Source: Thermoprotei archaeon
GTDB lineage: Archaea; Thermoproteota; Thermoprotei; QMSL01; B3-G16
NCBI GenBank assembly: GCA_021162845.1
Contig: JAGGXX010000021.1
Coordinates: 1 to 61,623, forward strand
Length of the DNA: 61,623 nucleotides
Reading direction: 5' to 3'
A model generated the notes under the pieces. That model searched no databases. It had not been told where the DNA came from and was given only the letters and a program-made list of their open reading frames with translations. Positions 17,146 through 25,665 of this stretch are shown one piece after another (positions within the stretch are counted from its first letter, which is position 1; each line of letters begins with the position of its first letter). The position numbers and the translations under genes are program-made.

Positions 17146-17155
17146 AAGTTTATAG
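17146..17155 (+). promoter_or_regulatory. TATA box upstream of radical SAM gene
   Basis: GTTTATAGAG lies about 38 bases before the ATG at 17189, in the 102-base divergent region between the MttB homolog and the PflX-type gene. It predicts a short untranslated leader of about 10 bases. Confidence 0.45.
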
Positions 17156-17188
17156 AGGGCCCTCCAATTCCTTAATCCTGGGTACTCC

Positions 17189-18298
17189 ATGTGGCGATTG
17201 TTAAGGCCTGATGCTTATACCGTATGGCAGGAGAAGGGCGTAAGGGAAAGGCTCAACTGGTACTATATGGTCATGCGGGATGAAAGACCCGCTAAGTTCC
17301 TGATATGTCGGAAGATAGACGCCGAGATGAACCCTGCTGAGCTTGACTTAAACGGGCTATGGGATCTCCACGAGTCTCTATCCGAGCGTTTTTGGAGCTT
17401 ATTTCCTAAGATTTCCTCGGGGAACCTTAGTCTGGACGAGCTTGAGGAGCCTAGATGGAATTTCCTCGACGTGAAGGTCGAAATAGCGTATAGGATGCTC
17501 GCGGAATGCCGTTTCTGTGAGCATAAGTGTAAGGTTAATAGGCTGAAGGGGGAGAGGGGCGTTTGTAGGCTAGGCGCTGATGCCATAGTCCATTCCTGGT
17601 TCCATCATTATGGCGAGGAAGCCCCCCTAGTCCCAAGCGGTACCATATTCTACGGTAGTTGTAACTTCCGCTGCGTATTCTGTCAGAATTACGATATATC
17701 CCAGGAGAACGTGTTCTCTGGGGTCATCGTGAACCCCCGGCAATTAGCTCTCATGCAGGAGGAGCTTAGGAAGAAAGGCGCGAGGAATATAAATCATGTA
17801 GGAGGGGAACCAACTCCCAATTTACACGTCATCTTAGACTCCATGCGCTATCTGAGGGTCAACGTACCCCAGCTATGGAACAGCAATATGTACTGTAGCC
17901 AGGAAACCATGAAGTTGCTCAGGGAAGTGATAGACATATGGTTGCCTGACTTCAAGTACGGAAACGATGAGTGCGCGGAAAAGCTCTCAGCTGTTAAAGG
18001 ATACGTAGGGATCGTTACCAGGAATCTCAAGATAGCCCATAACTCAGGTGACATGATAATAAGGCATTTGGTCATGCCAAATCACGTGAAGTGCTGTACG
18101 GAGCCCGTGCTAAGGTGGATAAGCGAACACTGTCAGCGCGCCTTAGTGAACGTCATGGGCCAGTACCGCCCTGAGTACTTAGTAGCTAGGTACCCTGAGA
18201 AGTATCCTGACATAGCGAGATCCCCTAACCCAGGGGAAATACGCAGGGCCTTCGCCCTAGCCGAGGAGCTAGGCCTATGCTATAAGCCCGTATCCTAA
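17189..18298 (+). CDS. PflX-type radical SAM protein (COG1313)
   Basis: A 369-residue protein related to pyruvate formate-lyase activating enzymes. The radical SAM motif is C-x3-C-x2-C in YGSCNFRCVFCQNYDIS, followed by HVGGEPTPNLHVI for SAM binding. An upstream cysteine cluster, CRFCEHKCKVNRLKGERGVC, is typical of the PflX group and probably holds another cluster or zinc. The DFKYGNDE and YRPEYLV segments near the end also fit. Substrates of this group are unknown. The extended N-terminal 100 residues are characteristic of archaeal members. It converges with the TYW3 gene, overlapping by 4 bases. Confidence 0.85.
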   Translation: MWRLLRPDAYTVWQEKGVRERLNWYYMVMRDERPAKFLICRKIDAEMNPAELDLNGLWDLHESLSERFWSLFPKISSGNLSLDELEEPRWNFLDVKVEIAYRMLAECRFCEHKCKVNRLKGERGVCRLGADAIVHSWFHHYGEEAPLVPSGTIFYGSCNFRCVFCQNYDISQENVFSGVIVNPRQLALMQEELRKKGARNINHVGGEPTPNLHVILDSMRYLRVNVPQLWNSNMYCSQETMKLLREVIDIWLPDFKYGNDECAEKLSAVKGYVGIVTRNLKIAHNSGDMIIRHLVMPNHVKCCTEPVLRWISEHCQRALVNVMGQYRPEYLVARYPEKYPDIARSPNPGEIRRAFALAEELGLCYKPVS

Positions 18299-18888
18299 GA
18301 GAAACTGGTGTGACTGATCTTAAGTCTCAACGCCTCCCTCAAGCGTGCTAGTTTCTCCTTTCCATGTGTGAGAAGTACGTTCGCTAGGCATACTATAGTC
18401 TCGAGCTGTTCCTCTTTGAAGAGCAGCTGACCCCCGAATATTAGGGGTATCTCCATCTTATCGGTGCTGAGTACCTCTATGAGTATGCGCCCCTCCTTCA
18501 GCCCTTGAATCCCGCTATGCTTGAACCCGCTCTGTCTCACGAGCACCAACATGTCTCTCGCCGCATTAAGATCCTTCGCCACTACATGTATTATAGGTGG
18601 CTCCACGTTGAGCCATACGTTCCTTCTTCCCCTTTTAATGCACTTCAATACCTCATCAATAGCCACGGGTCTATGCCACTTGCCCAGTATCACGTACTCC
18701 GTTTTCCTCCATGGATACTTCACTTCCGCAATCTGTATCCTCCCACTACAAGAGCTCGTGGTATAATAGCGATCGAGCGAGTTTATCATCTCAAGCAGGT
18801 CCTTTATGTCCTCATCTATTTTCCCCTGTCCATAATCCCTATACAGCCTTGATAGCGCCCTTATCCTCTCCTCGTTCCAATTACCCAT
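18295..18888 (-). CDS. taw3: tRNA wybutosine-synthesis methyltransferase TYW3 (Taw3)
   Basis: TYW3/Taw3 methylates the wyosine intermediate at position 37 of tRNA-Phe. Family hallmarks are visible: IDEDIKDLLEMINSLDRYYT followed by TSSCSGRIQI, the WHRPV segment, and WLNVEPPIIHVVAKDLNAA with the ligand-binding region. Length (197 residues) is normal. The remaining wyosine genes are outside the window. Confidence 0.92.
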   Translation of the reverse strand: MGNWNEERIRALSRLYRDYGQGKIDEDIKDLLEMINSLDRYYTTSSCSGRIQIAEVKYPWRKTEYVILGKWHRPVAIDEVLKCIKRGRRNVWLNVEPPIIHVVAKDLNAARDMLVLVRQSGFKHSGIQGLKEGRILIEVLSTDKMEIPLIFGGQLLFKEEQLETIVCLANVLLTHGKEKLARLREALRLKISHTSFS

Positions 18889-18955
18889 CCCAGCTTCCTC
18901 CCCTAGCTGATATACTGACCATATGTTTAAGTCTATCTTAGATTAGATTAACTTG

Positions 18956-19897
18956 ATGACAAGCGATAAGGCTACGGATCGTCTGAAGTGGTTACTTAAA
19001 GCTCTACGCGAGAGCGGTTTCCTTCCTCTTCGCGTCTATGAACCTTGGTCGCGTTTTGAAAGATGCATACGGAATGGAGTGGAAAGGGAGCGCATCTGGA
19101 TAGCCACCAATTTGGTTGAGGCGCTAGCTGACGTCCTCTCAGGGACGAAGGCCTCTAAGATTCGCATCTCCATAGACCTTAATAGCGAAAGCTATGCGAT
19201 AGCCATCTATGACTATAAAAACCAATGCATATATCACGATTTTGCGAGCATGAGCTTTCCGAGCAATTTGCTAAGTGACGTGGGCTTTAATGAAGACGAG
19301 AGAAACGCACTCCATCAAAAATGGAGGATATCCCTGCGGAAACTATATAATAGCAATAAAGGCCTCCTACTACAGCCGCTTAATAAGGTAGACTTGAGCT
19401 ACCTGGACTTCATGTCGCGTGTCATACGAAACGCCTTCCCTCAGTTCATAGTGGCTATAGAGACGCCTAAACCCGTGCCTACTAGCTTCCTAGAAGCATC
19501 CAATAGTCAATATAGGGCTGACTCGGTACTAAGCTGGCTAAAGAGCCTTAAGGGCAAATGGGACTTCGTATTGGGTATAATCCCCGAGGACATATGTATC
19601 CCAGGCATGGATTGCCCATTCCTAATCCACGATAAACCCGCCTTCGCTAGAGTAGCCATATTATCGCTGGGCATGTTGGGCTATCCCTCCGAGAGGAGAT
19701 CCCTCATAGAGGAGCGTTTAAAGAAGCAGACGTTACATATAGTAGGCCACTTCCTTGGGCTACCTGACTGTAAAAACGATTATTGCGTTATGTCCGAGGC
19801 CGAGTCCCTCGAGGATTTAGACTCCAAGAGCTCCTCCTTCTGTCTGCGTTGTTTAGCCAGGTTACTCCCCGGGAGGTATATCCAGTCGGAAGGATGA
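18956..19897 (+). CDS. Archaemetzincin-like protein with altered zinc/catalytic motif
   Basis: The last 60 residues follow the archaemetzincin pattern HExxHxxGxxH-C-x4-C-x-M-xn-FCxxC: H261-I-V-G-H265-FLGLPD271-C272, then YCVM and FCLRC. The catalytic Glu is replaced by Ile262 and the third zinc-binding His by Asp271. Without the Glu, peptidase activity is doubtful; zinc binding by two His and one Asp remains possible. The first 150 residues are a less familiar domain, making the protein longer than typical archaemetzincins (about 180 residues). ATG 18956 is preferred to TTG 18953 and sits about 28 bases after a TTTAAGT TATA box. Confidence 0.7.
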   Translation: MTSDKATDRLKWLLKALRESGFLPLRVYEPWSRFERCIRNGVERERIWIATNLVEALADVLSGTKASKIRISIDLNSESYAIAIYDYKNQCIYHDFASMSFPSNLLSDVGFNEDERNALHQKWRISLRKLYNSNKGLLLQPLNKVDLSYLDFMSRVIRNAFPQFIVAIETPKPVPTSFLEASNSQYRADSVLSWLKSLKGKWDFVLGIIPEDICIPGMDCPFLIHDKPAFARVAILSLGMLGYPSERRSLIEERLKKQTLHIVGHFLGLPDCKNDYCVMSEAESLEDLDSKSSSFCLRCLARLLPGRYIQSEG

Positions 19898-20044
19898 AGC
19901 CGAATCCCATGCCGTCCATATGCGCTTTAAGGTAAGAGCGTTGTGGCCTTTAAAAGGTTAAGCAATCGAAGATTTCCTAATAGCTAAAAGGCTTAGTAAA
20001 CTTTAAATCAGTATTCAATATTCTTCTTCAGGAGGGTGATCCCA

Positions 20045-20440
20045 ATGGAGTACTTAGTGCGCGATATTGAGGAATTTGCCTCTCGCCTTAAGGAAGTGAA
20101 TTCTAAAAAGGCAGAGGGGAACGAGTCAGGCCTGCATAGAATAAGGGGAAGTGTGGATCTTACCTTCGAGGATCCAGAGAAGAAGGATTCCGGGATCCTA
20201 AAAATGGTCGGCTGTTATAGCTACGTCAAGAAAAGCCTCTTCGGGAAAAAGGTTAGGTACTTTGATGTCACCATGAAGTTCGAGAGAACGAAGAGCGGTG
20301 TGTACAGGTTAAACGTAAGCGACCTACAGACGTACAGGATGGATAAGGGTACCATAAGGCTAGTTGACGAAAAGGCACCTGAGGAACTATTCAACTTAAT
20401 AGACGAGGACTTACTTGAAGCGGGGGCCAAACGCGCTTAG
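20045..20440 (+). CDS. Hypothetical soluble protein
   Basis: A 131-residue protein from ATG 20045, which follows a strong ribosome site GAGGGTGATC (20031-20040). It is mixed beta/alpha, charged, with the core SVDLTFEDPEKKD, GCYSYVKKSLFGKKVRYFDV and an acidic C-terminal helix. I recognise no family or active site. It stands alone between the archaemetzincin-like gene and a convergent radical SAM gene. Confidence 0.6.
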   Translation: MEYLVRDIEEFASRLKEVNSKKAEGNESGLHRIRGSVDLTFEDPEKKDSGILKMVGCYSYVKKSLFGKKVRYFDVTMKFERTKSGVYRLNVSDLQTYRMDKGTIRLVDEKAPEELFNLIDEDLLEAGAKRA

Positions 20441-20497
20441 AAGACGAAGGGGTCCGCGCTTTTAACCTCGCTCATCTTTTCGCTTAGTGAGCCCTCT

Positions 20498-21424
20498 TCA
20501 TCCCCTATTCACTACCTTCCAGGTACTCGTATTTAAATCCATGACCTTAACCCTAGATGGGATCAAGTGCGTCCCATCACATGTACGTGCCGTATTGAGG
20601 TAAGGCATCCCCTCACGACAGACGGCGAAGGAAAGCCCCTCCTCTAATGCTAGGTCCCGAACCATCCTTAAGAGCCTCTCCCTTATTCTGCGTTTAAGGT
20701 ACCATACACATCTCTTTACCTTCTCCCCCTCAACCCTATAAGCCTCAAGATAGGCATCCTTCAGGTCTGGGAAGGCAAAGGCTATCCTTCGAAGGCTATC
20801 GGGCCTCGCTTTATAAGTTGACGATATCACGTGTAATGCGCCGGCCTCAGCTGCTCGCTTTATCAAAGCCCTTAACATATTTTCATCGGTATTAATGCCC
20901 GGTAACAGGGGGTCTATGCGTATCGCGCACGGTACTCCACTCGAGCTTAGAACCTCCATGGCTTTAAGGCGTTTTTCTGGCTCCGGAGCTCCTGGTTCTA
21001 GTTTAAATGCCTTTACCCGATCCAACGTGGTTATGGTGAAGCTCACCATGACGTTTCCCTTTCGGATCAGGTCTAAGTCCCTAACGACAAGCGAGCTCTT
21101 GGTCATCAGCTGTATCCTAAGGCCACGCGGTATCATTATCTCAAGGGCCCTTCTCGTGAGTCCTAGTCGCCCTTCAGGAGGGGTGTATGGGTCGCTGCTG
21201 TTAGCCATGGATATTACGATGTCGCTCTTTATCCTCCTCAGGTCGCTCAATAACCTCTTTACAAAATTCCTCTTAGGCCTAGGTCTGAATCCACCAGGTA
21301 TGTACGATGTTATGTAACAATAGGCGCACCTATGACCACAGGACGTATAGGGGGATAATGTGTACTTAGGGGGGCATGTACACAATGGATCATTCCATGG
21401 ATCAAAGGGTGCAATGACCTTCAT
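20498..21424 (-). CDS. SplB-type radical SAM protein (COG1533)
   Basis: A 308-residue radical SAM protein of the spore-photoproduct-lyase-like group found widely in archaea. It has the cluster motif C-x3-C-x2-C in YTSCGHRCAYCYI, a SANSSDPYTPPE-like segment (ISMANSSDPYTPPEGRLGLT) and SFTITTLD further on. A CTCPP segment at the N-terminus adds cysteines. ATG 21424 is chosen over 21457 because GGGGAGGTCA lies directly before it. The function of archaeal members is unknown; true photoproduct lyase activity cannot be assumed. Confidence 0.82.
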   Translation of the reverse strand: MKVIAPFDPWNDPLCTCPPKYTLSPYTSCGHRCAYCYITSYIPGGFRPRPKRNFVKRLLSDLRRIKSDIVISMANSSDPYTPPEGRLGLTRRALEIMIPRGLRIQLMTKSSLVVRDLDLIRKGNVMVSFTITTLDRVKAFKLEPGAPEPEKRLKAMEVLSSSGVPCAIRIDPLLPGINTDENMLRALIKRAAEAGALHVISSTYKARPDSLRRIAFAFPDLKDAYLEAYRVEGEKVKRCVWYLKRRIRERLLRMVRDLALEEGLSFAVCREGMPYLNTARTCDGTHLIPSRVKVMDLNTSTWKVVNRG

Positions 21425-21538
21425 TGACCTCCCCATATTTCGTTCCCAGCCCTTCATCTAAACATATATCTCTTGCCTGTTATTTACAAGTTAAGGGGTA
21501 TCGCTCGAAGCTGATGAGTATCTGAAAAGGGATCACAT

Positions 21539-22423
21539 ATGGTTCCCCAATTTAACGAAGAGGAGCTCACTCGCGTTTATCAGGTACTAGGTCATCCTCT
21601 TCGTAGGAGGATAATCTCATATCTAGGTGAGCACGGTAAAGCCAGCTTTACTGAGCTTAGGAGGAACTTGAAGGTAAGCGTAGGGACGCTTTACTATAAC
21701 CTCGATCAACTGAGGGACTTCGTGACTCAGGATGCAGATAAGAAGTACCTACTCACTCAAAAAGGCCTCCTGACATATGAGGTCATAAAACACGATAGTG
21801 AGCGCTTCCAGGAATACGCAAGTATGTGGGCCCGTAAGAGGGCCTTAGCCCCCCTTTATGACATAATATCCAAGGTATTCATGCCTGACTGGCTCACGAT
21901 GCTTAGCAACAACCTATCGCTCTTAGCCGTCCTAGCCTCCCTTTCCTTAGCGTTAGGCCTCCTTTTCTCTGTTATATGCAAGCTGGAGCTCTCGATAATG
22001 TTTTACTACCCTTCCTCCTCCTCCGTACTCCCCATCCTTGAGTATATCTTCAGCTGGATATTCATTTTTCTGACCTCCGAGCTCCTCACTAGCGTATTCC
22101 ATGGCCAAGAAGGGCACAAGCTCGAATTACTGCTTCTCACTGCGGTTTCCCTCCTCCCCCTATCAGTATATCCCTTCCTCTACTGGCTCGTCTCCCTTCT
22201 CATTCCCGAGTCCCTCCTTATATTTAACGTGCCGATCAAGAGGTATGTGATAGGCTTCTTGCTCACCTTCTCACAATTCCTCACGATAGGTTACCTGACG
22301 ACTTCCATAAGTACGACGAAGCATATGCGAAGCGAAAGGGCCTTCGTAGTCGTCAGTATAGTATATTACCTAAACCTGATGTACAACCTGCTCATTAGGC
22401 AAAGCGTCCTCCTTCCCATTTAG
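21539..22423 (+). CDS. ArsR-like winged-helix regulator with C-terminal membrane domain
   Basis: Residues 1-90 are an ArsR/HTH domain (HPLRRRIISYLGEHGKASFTEL, VSVGTLYYNLDQL). Residues about 125-290 contain five or six hydrophobic helices. The DNA-binding domain is therefore tethered to the membrane, an arrangement common in Thermoproteota but poorly studied. GGGATCA lies close before the ATG. It converges with a second membrane-bound regulator, with a 3-base gap. Confidence 0.8.
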   Translation: MVPQFNEEELTRVYQVLGHPLRRRIISYLGEHGKASFTELRRNLKVSVGTLYYNLDQLRDFVTQDADKKYLLTQKGLLTYEVIKHDSERFQEYASMWARKRALAPLYDIISKVFMPDWLTMLSNNLSLLAVLASLSLALGLLFSVICKLELSIMFYYPSSSSVLPILEYIFSWIFIFLTSELLTSVFHGQEGHKLELLLLTAVSLLPLSVYPFLYWLVSLLIPESLLIFNVPIKRYVIGFLLTFSQFLTIGYLTTSISTTKHMRSERAFVVVSIVYYLNLMYNLLIRQSVLLPI

Positions 22424-22426
22424 GGA

Positions 22427-22939
22427 TCATCTTCTAAACGCGCTTCTGATGAAGAACAACCAAGCCCAAGCTAATACTAGGAATATGCTAAGCCATATGA
22501 CCCTTGCGAGAAATCCCCCTACAGGGGCGAAGAAACCTATGAATCCCAATATCAGGAACGCTCCTGATGGAGCGTAAATTATGTTAGTGGCTATCCTCCT
22601 CGTGATCCTCAAGATCCTATACTTCCTAACTGGAATGCTGATGACCGGCCTAACCTCATCGCCTCTTTTAACGGCTTTATCGAACTCATCTAACACCCTC
22701 ACCGCCGATTCCGTCAACATATAAACGTAAACGCCTCTCCTCTCATCCATCAAACGCGTGACGAAACCGACCTTAGAGAGCAATTTGAGATGCTTGTCAA
22801 CGGTAGCCCTATGCTTGCCTACCTTAACCGATATCTCGTTAACGCTCAAGGGCCCTTCTCTCCTTAATAAGCAGAGGATCTCATAGCGGGTACTATCACC
22901 GAAGGCCTCTATGGCTTTTTTAATAACACGATCGTCCAT
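22427..22939 (-). CDS. ArsR-family winged-helix regulator with two transmembrane segments
   Basis: A 170-residue protein: residues 1-85 form a winged-helix domain (FGDSTRYEILCLLRREGPLS, KHRATVDKHLKLLSKVGFV), then a hinge and two membrane helices (about 118-136 and 144-163). The TATA-like CTATAAATAAT on the minus strand at about 22972-22984 lies 35-45 bases before the ATG. The target is unknown; the nearest divergent gene is the membrane protein at 23115. Confidence 0.82.
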   Translation of the reverse strand: MDDRVIKKAIEAFGDSTRYEILCLLRREGPLSVNEISVKVGKHRATVDKHLKLLSKVGFVTRLMDERRGVYVYMLTESAVRVLDEFDKAVKRGDEVRPVISIPVRKYRILRITRRIATNIIYAPSGAFLILGFIGFFAPVGGFLARVIWLSIFLVLAWAWLFFIRSAFRR

Positions 22940-23114
22940 GTTTCCTCATGTCCCCATCTACATGGACTCCATTATTTATAGGTATCACACAAAGCAAGCG
23001 ACCGTATGACACTAGCGTTGCGCATCCAGAGGAGCATCATTGCACGACCATGCTACAACTCAGTATCATCGTGGGATTTTTCTAGAAGTTTTCCACAATT
23101 ATCGCGGGATCTGG

Positions 23115-23798
23115 ATGTCCCAAGTTAAGAACTTGAAGGATAGGGGAAGGACAGGGAGAACGGCATCGAGTAAAAGGAACAAACTCCTATGGCTCATCAT
23201 ATCTTTAATAGCCTTCATTCTCATCTTAATAAATCCCCTAGCGGGCTTCCTCATTGCACTATCCACAATCCTCTACGCCTCCATTAGACACCTCCGCCAC
23301 CGAGAGCGTGTGGAGGATGCACTCTTGCTCATGAAGCCGCTCAGTTCGCCTAAAAGAATCAAGGGACTATGGAAGGTTGAGCTCATGCGAGGAGTAGAGT
23401 CATACTTGCCTTGGAAGGATGCTCCCTGTCTCCTACTGTTAAAGGGCTTTCAGTTGACGGTATTAGGGATGTTATCAATCCGTCCCACCCTTAAGACCGA
23501 GGTTAAGCTGGAAGGATTGCTCAGCTCGCTTTACGCCTCAGGGTACGGCCTTACGTATGTAGTTTCTTGTGCTCCGGGGGGTTCAGGGGATGGACTATGG
23601 GATGTACGGGTGCTCCTCCTCCTTAAAGCACGAAGGCTTGTGCTATGGGTTAACGCATCGATCGTTAAGGATGCGGTTGACGATATGATCAAGCGCATTG
23701 AGTGGGCTCGCGCAGTCCTAGCCTCGTATCTAGGTCCAGCTAACGTAAGACCTCTCAGCGGAGACGACCTCATTGAAGCAGCTAGATCCCTACTCTGA
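23115..23798 (+). CDS. Membrane protein, possible N-terminal half of a VirB4/HerA-like two-gene system
   Basis: From ATG 23115 (after GGGATCT) the protein has 227 residues: a basic N-terminus (KDRGRTGRTASSKRNK), a hydrophobic hairpin of one or two helices (about 24-60) and a soluble domain of about 150 residues. The domain alternates strands and helices (LEGLLSSLYASGYGLTYVVS, VRVLLLLKARRLVLW) and ends DDLIEAARSLL. This resembles in outline the membrane-anchored N-terminal domain that precedes the ATPase domain in VirB4/CedB-type proteins. That assignment is inference. The following HerA-like gene begins 12 bases later. Confidence 0.55.
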   Translation: MSQVKNLKDRGRTGRTASSKRNKLLWLIISLIAFILILINPLAGFLIALSTILYASIRHLRHRERVEDALLLMKPLSSPKRIKGLWKVELMRGVESYLPWKDAPCLLLLKGFQLTVLGMLSIRPTLKTEVKLEGLLSSLYASGYGLTYVVSCAPGGSGDGLWDVRVLLLLKARRLVLWVNASIVKDAVDDMIKRIEWARAVLASYLGPANVRPLSGDDLIEAARSLL

Positions 23799-23810
23799 GG
23801 TGATGATAAG

Positions 23811-25313
23811 GTGCCGCCCCTCCCTCTAAAGGAGGTCTGCAATCTAATGCCCATTCCCTCATCCCCTGTACAGAAGTCACGGGATGGTATACCCCTTGAA
23901 GGCTTCATCGGGGACTCAGGAACCATGGTCCTAAATCTCCATGATTTAAGTCACAACGTAGCGGTTCTAGGCCATCCCGTGGATAGGCTGAGGATAAACC
24001 TACGCCTAATCGAAAGCTTAGTTGACTTGGGATATGACTATCTAATCCTGGACGTGTTCGGTGAATATAAGCGCTTAATGAACGTCGTACCAAGTGCTAA
24101 GGTGTTCAGGCTCGGTATAGATGCATCATTACCGCTATTGGATCCCGAGGGTCTACCCTTTGAGCTCTACTCTAATATCCTACTAGATGTAATGCGCTAT
24201 GCCCTGAGGATAAGGGATCCCGAATACCGCTTACTCTATGAAGGAGTGCAGACCCTACACCAGCAGGGCATATCAAGGCCTACACTCAAGGAGCTCTTCT
24301 TGGCCCTGCAAGACGTCGAAAGCAAGCCCACGCTCTCAGTGCAAGAGTACGCTAAAATAGACTCGCTCTATAGGGCGTTATACCCATTATTCAATGGTAG
24401 GACGTCTGCTGCGTTCGATTATGGGGGTACAGAGGGGATAAACGAGCTATTTAATAACGGCTTAGTGATTTTAGACCTATCCTACGTGACACCCCCGAGG
24501 TTCAAGGTCCTAGCGGTACTCCTGGTCCTCTGTAAGGCACTGAGTATCAAGCACTGCGGGGAACAACTCCTACTCTTAGATATGGCCTCAGAGGCACTTC
24601 CCATGAACGTTAGGGATGAATGCTCCCTGACGATACTCTCCCTGCTTGATACGTTAAACATGCGATCCATAGCTTTCCACTTCTCCTCTGAGGATCTAAC
24701 AAGCCTAAGTACGTTGCTCCTCCCGCGCTTGGGCCTCCTTCTAATCCACAAGACCGCGCTTCACTACAATATTCGCTCTTCCATAATCGATGTAGGCGAG
24801 ATCAAAGATCTCCTACCTAACCTTCAATGGAACGACGTCCTCCTGTACTTTACCAGTGATTCAAGGATCCTGATCGCGAACCTGTCCGATCCCGCATCTC
24901 TCTCGTATCCGATACCCTCCGACGAGGAAATAGAGGAACATATGAGAAGACTCGGTTACGAGGTCAGGTTACTTGAAGAGCTGAAACTAGAAGCAACTAC
25001 ATTACTGGAAAGGGACTTCAAGGAATACGCTGAGATAGCATATCGGTTACTCAAGATCATAGGCGAGCAGGTCGTCACGCGCGGCGAAGCGATAAACGTG
25101 TTGAAGAGCTTCAACATGTCCGCTAGCATGGCTTCTAGGTTAGTAGATGTCATGCACATGATAGGCTATATACGCGAGGACTATGTGAGCGGTAGGCGGT
25201 GCATAGTGCTGACAAGGAAGGCAGCCATAGCTGTGGACGAGTTCGAGCGGAAGATGCGGATGAGAAGTGCTTCTAGCCTAAGAAGAGGTGATGTCCGTGG
25301 AAGGGAGGGTTAA
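23811..25313 (+). CDS. HerA/VirB4-like protein with degenerate Walker A and B (pseudo-ATPase)
   Basis: A 500-residue protein laid out like HerA-type ATPases: NLHDLSHNVAVLGHPVDRL corresponds to the H-x-hh-G-x-TGxGK(S/T) region, YLILDVFGEYKRL to the conserved DxxGEY, and QLLLLDMASEALP to Walker B. The P-loop lysine and glycines are absent (G54-HPVDRLRIN) and the Walker B Glu is Met258. A winged-helix-like C-terminal domain follows (about 400-490). GTG 23811 follows GAGGTGAT. Likely the partner of the preceding membrane protein; downstream lie a coiled-coil gene and radA. Confidence 0.65.
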   Translation: MPPLPLKEVCNLMPIPSSPVQKSRDGIPLEGFIGDSGTMVLNLHDLSHNVAVLGHPVDRLRINLRLIESLVDLGYDYLILDVFGEYKRLMNVVPSAKVFRLGIDASLPLLDPEGLPFELYSNILLDVMRYALRIRDPEYRLLYEGVQTLHQQGISRPTLKELFLALQDVESKPTLSVQEYAKIDSLYRALYPLFNGRTSAAFDYGGTEGINELFNNGLVILDLSYVTPPRFKVLAVLLVLCKALSIKHCGEQLLLLDMASEALPMNVRDECSLTILSLLDTLNMRSIAFHFSSEDLTSLSTLLLPRLGLLLIHKTALHYNIRSSIIDVGEIKDLLPNLQWNDVLLYFTSDSRILIANLSDPASLSYPIPSDEEIEEHMRRLGYEVRLLEELKLEATTLLERDFKEYAEIAYRLLKIIGEQVVTRGEAINVLKSFNMSASMASRLVDVMHMIGYIREDYVSGRRCIVLTRKAAIAVDEFERKMRMRSASSLRRGDVRGREG

Positions 25314-25665
25314 GTGGATATCTAACCTAAAGGCGAAATGGTACGTTGCTCGACATGGCTCTAGCTGGGTTTACGTTGAAGTGAAGGGGACCCAGCGCAG
25401 GGGAAAGCCCATCTTAATACGCACGATATACGTGATGGGTAAAGGTGGGAAACCAGAAGCCGTTTACTCGGAGGTCTACTCCATAGATGAGGCAATGGAG
25501 GTCATAGAGGCCGAGAGAGCAATAGTCGAGGGCCTTCGTGCATATGAGGGCTCGGATCATGCGCTTTTTAGACTTAAGTCCCAGGTCTCACGTCTCGAAA
25601 GTATTCTTAACCTAATAAAAAATACTGTTAAAGAATTAGAGGAGGTGATAAATTATGGAAAATAA
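25297..25665 (+). CDS. Small protein with C-terminal coiled coil, between HerA-like gene and radA
   Basis: A 122-residue protein from GTG 25297, five bases after GAGGTGAT; ATG 25291 is the alternative start. The first 70 residues are beta-rich and basic (WYVARHGSSWVYVEVKGTQRRGKPILIRT), which could be a nucleic-acid-binding module. The C-terminus is a heptad-rich helix (LKSQVSRLESILNLIKNTVK). It overlaps the HerA-like stop and the radA start by 17 and 11 bases, so all three are one operon. The family is not recognised. Confidence 0.6.
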   Translation: MEGRVKWISNLKAKWYVARHGSSWVYVEVKGTQRRGKPILIRTIYVMGKGGKPEAVYSEVYSIDEAMEVIEAERAIVEGLRAYEGSDHALFRLKSQVSRLESILNLIKNTVKELEEVINYGK

